Shown piece after piece: positions 56,907-64,000 of a DNA stretch of 64,000 nt (its first letter is position 1; every line of letters begins with the position of its first letter). The DNA lies in assembly GCA_037974335.1 (NCBI GenBank), contig CM075760.1, positions 41,358,103 to 41,422,102 of the forward strand, given 5' to 3'. The stretch is from Prionace glauca. Lineage: Eukaryota > Chordata > Chondrichthyes > Carcharhiniformes > Carcharhinidae. The position numbers were made by a program, and so were the translations under genes. The notes below the pieces were generated by a model that saw nothing but the letters and a program-made list of their open reading frames with translations, was not told where the DNA came from and did no database searches.

Positions 56907-57651
56907 ATAAGAACATAAGAACATAAGAAATAGGAGGAGGCCAACTAGCCCTTCGAGCCTGCCCCACCACTCAATAAGATCATGGCTGATCTGTCGTGGC
57001 TCAGCTCCACATTCCCACCCTCTCCCCATAATCCATAATCCCCTCGTTTATCAAAAACCCATCCACCCGCGTCTTAAAAATATTTAGCGAGGCAGCCTCC
57101 ACCACTTCAACGGCAGAGAATTCCAGAGATTCACCACCCTTTGAGTGAAGAAGTTCCTCCTCAACTCCGTTCTAAACCGCCCCCCTCCCCCCTTTATCTT
57201 GAGGCTGTGCCCCCTAGTCCTACTATCCTTTCTGAGCGGGAAGAGTCTCTCCACCTATATCCTATCCATCCCATTCATCATCTTATACGTCTTAATGAGA
57301 TCTCCCCTCATTCTTCTAAACTCTAACGAGTACAAGCCTAATCTATTCAGCCTCTCCTCATAGATCAACCCCTTCAACTCCGGCATCAGCCTAGTAAACC
57401 TCTTCTGCACTCCGTCCAAGGCTGAAATATCCTTGCGTAAGTACGGCGCCCAAAACTGCACACAGTACTCCTGCTGCGGCCTCACCAATGCCTTATACAG
57501 CCGCAGCAAGACCTCCCTACTTTTATATTCAATCCCCCTCGCGATGAAGGCCAGGATCCCATTCGCCTTCCTGACCACCTGCTACACCTGCAAGCTGGGT
57601 TTTTGCGACTCATGCACAAGGACACCGAGGTCCCTCTGCACCGTCGCCTGC
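56907..57651 (-). mobile_element. CR1-type LINE 3' copy
   Basis: The minus strand reads [35 protein letters not shown] and [17 protein letters not shown]. The 5' end is truncated at 57651. Confidence 0.93.
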
Positions 57652-58185
57652 ATAAACCATCCTGTGGTGATTCTGCTGAATAACATTAAATTATCACCGT
57701 TAATGGACCATCCAACGTTGGACGTCATTGATTTGAATCTTTGCTGCTTTTCTGGGTGAACTCCAACTCTCCATTCCTCCCGCAATGTCACCGCTCAAAC
57801 TGAGTCTTTCTCCTTCCCACATTGTTAAACTCAGAGTTACTGGTTTCTGAATGAAAACTGCCTCCACTTCACTGGGGGTGGGAGAGTTTACTATTTCATT
57901 CAATTAAAGGTTTTCTTGTCATTGAATCAGAGATTTGTGTACAGATCTGCGACATATTTGTGTCGGTAGAAACAATAAATTTTCCCTCATTAACAGTCAG
58001 ACTTTAACCCGTATCAGTATTTTGAGTCATCAGCACTTTCTAGCCTCTCGCTCTCTTATTCTCTTTTTGCTTCTTTACTTGTGACTTTTCCAATTCAGGC
58101 GCAAGCAAGGGAATTTTCCCCACACTGATTCTGACAGTTGTTGACCTGAAGGAACGCAGGATTGTTGTACAGCAATAAATCTACA
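57652..58185. other. Non-coding stretch left of tRNA-Glu(UUC)
   Basis: Nothing recognised apart from weak resemblance of its last 100 bp to the DNA beside the other tRNA-Glu. Confidence 0.45.
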
Positions 58186-58257
58186 TTCTCTGAGCGGGAA
58201 TCGAACCCGGGCTGTGGCAGTGAAAACGCCAAATCCTAACCACTAGACCACCAGGGA
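58186..58257 (-). tRNA. tRNA-Glu(UUC)-like
   Basis: 72 nt on the minus strand. It has the D arm GGTCTAGTGGTTAGGAT, loop TTTTCAC (anticodon TTC) and B box GGTTCGATTCC. There is one acceptor-stem mismatch and no run of four T directly after the 3' end, so it may be weak or inactive. Confidence 0.6.
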
Positions 58258-58395
58258 AGCTGATACATGGTCTTTAAAATGTTCATTTATCAATGACTCA
58301 CCTGCTTTTTATTGTATTTCGGACTTTTTATTCACCAAATACAAATTTATCCTTCACATTGTATCCTTCACAAAGACCTTGTCTTTGTCAAAACT

Positions 58396-59086
58396 GAGTA
58401 TGTCATGTCTCTATCAGATGAGAAAACACCACGCTGGTTAGTAATATACTGTATACACTCTCTCAGTCATGACTGAACTGGGCCCAGTCTGTATTCATTT
58501 TAGTACAGGTGCTGTATCGATATCTGGTGCATTCGGTTCTGTCTCTGTATTACTGCACAAAACCCATCCCTCATTATTATTACAACAGATTATATTTGTT
58601 GGATTGGCCATGCAAAATTGCCCGTTATTTTCCCTTAGAGTATGTGGATTAGCCATGGTAAATGTGTGGGGCTAACGGGGATAGGGCAGAGGGGAGGACC
58701 TGGGTGGGATGCAGACTCGGTGGGCCAAGATAACCTTTCTTCTGAACTGTAGGAATTCTATGGTTCTATGTCGAAGAAATATCATAGACATTTGCGTGCT
58801 TATTTATTTTAAACATTCTATTTTCAATAACTCCGTTTGGAGAAATGATTTTTTTTAGCAATTCCCCTTCAGTTTTCCCAGTGATAACCTTCAGCCCATC
58901 TCTGCCTTCCATGAATGCATGGAAACACCAAACAGTTCATGTGTTTCAACTGAAGAACATTTTCTATTTAAGTATTTATTGACAAACATTCTGTTGTGTG
59001 TCCTTGGAAACAAAATGATTTCAGCCTCACTATTTTGTTCCCGGTGTTGACTTATCTGTCTTTAGAGATCTGTTGGAAAACGGATA
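58396..59086 (+). repeat. Segmental duplicate, right copy
   Basis: Partner of 3535-4231 in the same orientation, about 54.9 kb away. It ends 350 bp before the GPR139-like gene. The left copy has no receptor gene beside it. The shared SINE tail is at 58650-58770. Confidence 0.9.
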
Positions 59087-59434
59087 GGCTGACAATGTGT
59101 GACAGCAATACTCTCAACAGTTTCAACTCTCTTCAGTTCAGCAACACATTGTTAATCAATGTTCCTTCCTTTTGCCAAGATGCATGAACCAAAATGTTTG
59201 CCTTCATTCGGATTTTTTAACATGTATAAAAAGGACAATAACCATATAATTTGCAAGAAAAGATGAAGTCATCTTGTTTGTTCAGAGACTGTGATTCATG
59301 TCCCTCAGCACACGGTTTAATTGTTCCAATGGGGACATTAGAAGATTTATAAATAGGAATTTTCACTGTGTGTGCAATATTGTTTAACTGGGAGTGGTCT
59401 CTAGTACAGTCAGCCATCATTGAATTTCAGAGCC

Positions 59435-60995
59435 ATGTTCTGGATTATACCACTTGAGCTTCGTATTCTTTGGGTATTTTACGATGTCCAAAGGATTTAC
59501 TACCCGGTCCTTGCCGTAGTTGGTGTCACTGGTAAGTCATATTTCTCTGTGTTCATTGTCCTTGTCCATGTTACCCAGTTATTGTTATCATTCTGTGTAA
59601 CCTTCATGGTTTGTTGCTGTGAATGCACTGGAAACATTTCTCCTTGCCACACAGCTATCCTCACACTACCTGACATTCACTTTCAATCTTTCCACTTTAC
59701 GGTTGTCGTTATGTAACATGATTTCCAGTATTATGATTCACAGCCAATTTCAAATCAGCTGATTTAACATCTTCAACTGCACAGCCTTCAGCACAATCAA
59801 AGCAGAGTCATCCAGACCAGAAACATTTGCTCCAAACCTACTGGCACCATTGTGTCCCCCACATACAAATCTGAAGAAGGCAGCAAATTGGAGACTTTAT
59901 TAACTGGTGAATGTGGCTTCTTGCTACATCATTGCGGGGCTTTTCTGCTGTGAACTTTGTCTCGAGCAGAATAGGTGAATTCAGTCAATTCCGGGGTGGA
60001 TTTAATAAAAATGTTTCAGTTGTTCCCAAGGATCCTGAGAGATTGCTTCTCTTGTGCTCAGTCTAAAACACGAATAAATTGTGTTTCTCTTCCTTACAGT
60101 GAATATATTGACGATTCTTATCCTGTCACGAGGGAAATGTGGTCTTTCCAGAAGTGTGATACATTACCTCATTTCCATGTCAGCAGCGGATCTACTGGTC
60201 ATTATCACCGATCTCATTTTGAGGCAAATTCCCATGAAGTTAACATTTTTATTCATTTACCACATTAAAATATGTAATATCCATGCTGTGCTGCTTTATG
60301 CAGTCACTGATTGCTCTGTCTGGTTCACTGTCTCTTTCACCTTTGATCGATTTGTGGCTATTACTTGTCAGAAGCTGAAAATAAAATACTGCACTGAGAA
60401 AACTGCAACAGTGGTTCTCGGAACTGTGAGTGTGCTATTCAGTGTAAAGAACATTTTCTGGTATTTCATGTATGGTGATAGATATGCGATTCAGAATAAT
60501 CCCCATTTTTGTGATCTTGGCAATGATGTCCTCTATTCTGAAGCATGGGGAGTGGTTGAAAATCTGCATTATATTTTAACACCGTTCATTCCTTTTTTGT
60601 TGATTCTGTTGCTGAATGCTTTCACCATTAAACACATTCTAGGGTCGACCAAATTCCGCAGGAGACTTCAGAGTCACAAGCGTATGGATAGTTCAAAGGA
60701 CCCAGAGACAGTGAAGAGAAGAAAATCCATTATCTTACTATTTGCTCTATCATTAAATTTTATCCTACTATGGTCAGTGTTACTTATCCACTCCTTTTGT
60801 CAACGATTATATAATTTAAACTTAATTCATTTTTATATTCCTGCATTTGTGCAGGAATTAGGATTTATGCTCCAACTCCTGAGTTGCTGCACCAATACAT
60901 ACATTTACGCAGTGACCCAGACACAATTCAGAGAGGATCTAAAGAATGTGATCAGATCTCCATTTACTGCAATTGTGAAATTACTTACAGAATAA
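59435..60995 (+). CDS. GPR139-like G-protein-coupled receptor (two exons)
   Basis: Exon 1 is 59435-59531 (from ATG, ending ACT G|GTAAGT) and exon 2 is 60100-60995 (acceptor CTTCCTTACAG). They join in phase 1 for 330 aa. The start of exon 2 restores TM1 as ...AVVGVTVNILTILILSRGK followed by CGLSRSVIHYLISMSAADL (TM2), typical of GPR139/142-type class A receptors. DRY is replaced by DRF (FTFDRFVAIT) and NPxxY by NTYIYAV. Seven hydrophobic segments are present, with a basic third loop (RRRLQSHKR, KRRKS). Sharks carry many such receptors; the ligand is unknown. An ATG start at 59435 is preferred over an upstream TTG frame, and a further 5' exon cannot be excluded. AATAAA overlaps the stop. Confidence 0.87.
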
Positions 60996-62762
60996 ACATA
61001 TTTTTCGTTAGAACAGGGTGATTATCTCGTGTTCTGAACAAAACAATATCTCAGTGAATCATACACAGTGTAGACATATTTTGTGTCACCATTTCTGATT
61101 AAAACGTGTATTGAAATTGTAAAAACAAATTTAAAAAAATGAATTGAGCCCAGAAAAAAATCCGGATTCAAATCAGCTAATACTAATGAACCAGCCTGGA
61201 CATCATGTTGACCTCCAGTTTTGTACCATTCTGTTAACTTGAACGAATGTTTGCATTTCACTTCAGCTGCAACACAACTCCCTCACTGAAATGAATCTCA
61301 AAACTCAACCCCCGTGAACTCTCTTCACAATTCCACCCCACCTCACCACATCCCCACCCTCCCATTCAGCTCGACCCTCAGCCCAAACAGTCCCGCACCC
61401 TTTGCACAGTGTTTATTATTGGAGTTAGCAATGGTGAATTGAACAGATTGGACTAGAGATTCATGGATGAATGGATTATTCGGCAAAGGCGGTTGAAAAT
61501 CTTCCCCAACAGGTGTAGACAAAGGTCATGGGTAGAGGAGGGCACTCATAATGTTGAAATGCAGCGTGAGCTCGTTGGGTCAAAGGGCCTGTTTCCCATG
61601 CTGTGTTTTTCTTTGTTCTTTGGTCAAAATGTTAGCGCTAAACTTCCAAGGATTTAGGGTCGGTGCTAGACGGCAGCTTGAGACAGAATGTTGGAGTGGC
61701 AGTGATTGCATTTAGTAAAACTCAATGGCAGTATTTGACAATGCACTTGGTACAATTCAATTAAAAAACCTCAGCTGAATGCGCATTTAATTCCACTACC
61801 CTCGCGGATTTTGCAGCATGTGTGAGAGATCAAAGTTAGTTTGTGCCCCAAATGCACTGGAGTGTTGAAGTGAAATAAGCAAATACATATATTAAACATG
61901 CATAGAACCGAATATAAGCAAGGTTGGTCTTTGTTTGTGAAGGGTCTGAAAAGAAATAATTGTTAAAAAAATTCAGAGATAAATAGATTTATCTTCAGTT
62001 ATGAATAAATTTTTTGAATGAATTCTGAACAAGTATTTAAAATAATAAAATAGAACGTAATGGAATGATTAGCCGAAAACAGACATCTTTATTAGCATGA
62101 ATAACAAAGTAAGTATTCTATTCATAACCATTCCACGCCGTAAGTTACTGGAAAATATGTAAACGTTCAGTGAGGTCTCAGAACTGGTGGAGTCACCAAC
62201 TCCCACCCACTTTGACACGGTGCTACTCCATTCTGGAACATGATTGATGATAAACTGTCAGCTAAACAGAACATTATACGCACCGTGTAATCAATTTCTG
62301 GAGGTGAATGTATCTGAAAGCAAAGGAAAGGAATATCATTTGCTGCAGATGATAGAATGACTGTGTGACTATATCTGTAGTGACAGTGACCTGGGATGAA
62401 GCAATGGAGACAGTAATGATGATCAATGAGATACAAATCTCAGATGTCACAGCAGAACTGTGAAAAGCTCATGTTGTTCAGCAGATTTCCCACAAGAAGC
62501 GAGAGAAGAGGCAGAGGCTGCGAATGATCTTTGAATGTGGTGAGCTGTAGTGAAATGTAGTGGAATAGAATGTATTATTATTCATTTTGACAGGAGGAAG
62601 CAGCAAGGGGAATAAAATTATAAATTGCCGGGATTGGGCCAATGGGTTTATTTTGTTTCTCCAGGTAGTTCAAACTGACACAATGATCGCTCCTGTTTTC
62701 CATCAGGAAGGAATTTCAGACCCTGCTAAATCTTGTGCTGGTCGGCAGCAACAAAACCTACA
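60996..62762. other. Non-coding stretch right of the receptor gene
   Basis: Only the SINE tail at 61440-61625 is recognised. No second receptor gene is present. Confidence 0.5.
61440..61625 (+). mobile_element. SINE tail fragment
   Basis: GTCAAAGGGCCTGTTTCCCA and TTCTTTGTTCTTTGG match the tail of the SINE at 54575-54870. Confidence 0.65.
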
Positions 62763-62834
62763 TTCCCTGACCGGGAATCGAACCCGGGCCGCGGTGGTGA
62801 GAGCGCCGAATCCTAACCACTAGACCACCAGGGA
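62763..62834 (-). tRNA. tRNA-Glu(CUC)
   Basis: 72 nt on the minus strand: TCCCTGGTGGTCTAGTGG, loop CTCTCAC (anticodon CTC), GGTTCGATTCCCGG, and a fully paired acceptor stem. One C-A mismatch lies in the anticodon stem. A TTTT terminator follows within 10 nt. Confidence 0.78.
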
Positions 62835-62944
62835 AGATACGAATAACAGCCTTAATCTGACCGGTACATTGCAGCGTTTTTCAAATTCTCCAGAACGGCT
62901 TGTCGAGGAAAAAAAATTGTTTTGATAGAACAGGAATGACTCCT

Positions 62945-63130
62945 TCAGCCGACAGCAAATTACTGCAGATGCTGGAACTTAAAAAACTTAAAATGCTGGA
63001 AAATCTCAACAGGCATGACGGCTTCTCTGGAGAGAGAATGTGAGGCAATGGAATTGAGTCTAAACTGCCCTCTGAAACGGCCCAACAACATAGTTAGTTC
63101 AGTGGGAAATAGGGATGGACAACAAATGCT
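62945..63130 (+). mobile_element. Fragments of two dispersed repeats
   Basis: AAATTACTGCAGATGCTGGA and GGAAAATCTCAACAGGCATG belong to the family at 20215. CTAAACTGCCCTCTGAAACG and GGGATGGACAACAAATGCTG belong to the 38495 family. Confidence 0.65.
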
Positions 63131-63817
63131 GACATTGAAATCTATATTGTGTTAGCAGCATTTTATGAAATAATTAATAATTTTCATTTTGTTTCATTTC
63201 ATGTCAGACAGGGTGACATATTCGGGGCTCTTATTATTTAAAACCTCAGCCCTTTAACCATTGAGACAGTTATGGTTCAGTCACAGAAAAGTGATCCACT
63301 GTGATCCAAAAGAAGGAATTTTAGTTGCTGCAAATCCCACCTCAAAACGGAAAATGCTGGAAGATTCATCAGTTTCAACAGTTTCTGTGGAGGGAAAGAG
63401 AGGGAATGATACAGGTTGCTGACCTTTGACCCTAACTGGAAGAAATTGATGCTTTAATGGTTTACAAACAAGTACAGAATCAAGGAAAATAGAGAGAGAG
63501 AGAGGAGGAAAAAACAAATAGTCTTTTTATCGGATGGAAGGCTGAAGTGATTGAATTACAATGGAGATGATTGTTTTTTCCACTGACACAATCTCGCAGA
63601 TCTGGGTTTAAATCTCCTAATAAATGAGAACAAAATCTCTCGCTGAGTTCAGCGCTAAAATCACCGCTTTCCAGTGATCTGGAGGCAGTTTTCATTCACA
63701 ACTGTGAGATGAACAAGGCAGAAAGGAGAGAGGGACTGAGTTTGAGCCGTGACATTTCAGGGGGATGGGAGATCTGGAATTCACCCAGGAATGAGGTAAA
63801 GTCTAAAAAAACATTAA
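63131..63817. other. Non-coding stretch left of tRNA-Lys
   Basis: AAAACGGAAAATGCTGGAAG near 63345 is another trace of the 20215 repeat family. No gene. Confidence 0.5.
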
Positions 63818-63890
63818 CGCCCAACGTGGGGCTCGAACCCACGACCCTGAGATTAAGAGTCTCATGCTCTACCGACTGAGCTAGCCGGGA
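63818..63890 (-). tRNA. tRNA-Lys(CUU)
   Basis: 73 nt on the minus strand: CCCGGCTAGCTCAGTCGG, anticodon stem TGAGA/TCTCA with loop CTCTTAA, and B box GGTTCGAGCC. A seven-T Pol III terminator lies 7 nt downstream (63805-63811). The first base is T rather than the usual G. Confidence 0.85.
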
Positions 63891-63989
63891 ACATAGCCTC
63901 CAGTCCATTCCTTAACCTGAAATGCATAGAGAAAATATGGCTTTTCCATTTGGTGTCTCAGTTTGTTCAGATTTCAGTTTACAATGAAT

Positions 63990-64000
63990 CATAAGAACAT
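63990..64000 (-). mobile_element. CR1 tail cut by the window end
   Basis: CATAAGAACAT is how five other antisense CR1 copies here begin. Only the edge is in view. Confidence 0.4.

Noticed and set aside
59420-59434. Upstream start for the receptor gene
   Set aside because: The codon at 59420 is TTG, not ATG; the first ATG in frame is 59435.
61640-62580. Second GPR139-like gene
   Set aside because: No transmembrane-type frame or motif was found on either strand.

Overview
The window looks like cartilaginous-fish DNA, most likely a shark. It holds one complete 'cluster-type' immunoglobulin heavy-chain gene of the IgM class. This gene has its own single V region already joined to J in the germline, four constant exons and membrane exons. 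It also carries a GPR139-like receptor of a kind expanded in sharks, and it is crowded with CR1-type LINEs ending in TTCTTATG tails and with tRNA-headed SINEs. I worked by eye only; no alignment or database search was run.

Layout. 0-3 kb: two CR1 copies, one badly decayed and one with a readable reverse transcriptase. 3.5-4.2 kb: a segment that recurs at 58.4-59.1 kb. 5.0-6.85 kb: a 22-copy, 84-bp minisatellite. 7-16.6 kb: LINE and SINE debris, ending in a 317-bp foldback insertion with a 13-bp target duplication. 17.1-20.2 kb: an old duplicate of the IgM upstream flank with a broken V exon. 20.2-28.6 kb: SINEs, degenerate minisatellites and LINE relics. 28.7-30.3 kb: the flank paired with the 17-19 kb copy.

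IgM gene, 30.7-49.5 kb, plus strand. The order is leader, germline-joined VDJ, CH1, CH2, CH3, CH4 with secretory tail, then TM1 and a probable TM2. All internal junctions are phase 1 up to TM1, and the reading frame stays open through both spliced forms (569 aa secreted, 601 aa membrane by my count). Three features are odd: CH1 has only its two intradomain cysteines, the secretory tail is shortened to end in KRCR, and the V promoter holds a perfect 14-bp inverted repeat. The 8.7-kb J-CH1 intron carries an octamer/E-box cluster that may be the intronic enhancer, and two long CR1 copies in the same orientation.

Right flank, 50-64 kb. It contains CR1 copies, a fossil Ty3/Gypsy fragment, a two-exon GPR139-like receptor (59.4-61.0 kb) and five tRNA or tRNA-like loci (Val pseudogene, Phe, two Glu, Lys). 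The paired segments at 3.5 and 58.4 kb share the same SINE insertion, so they arose by segmental duplication after that insertion. This fits an IgH cluster and receptor gene that were once part of a duplicating unit.
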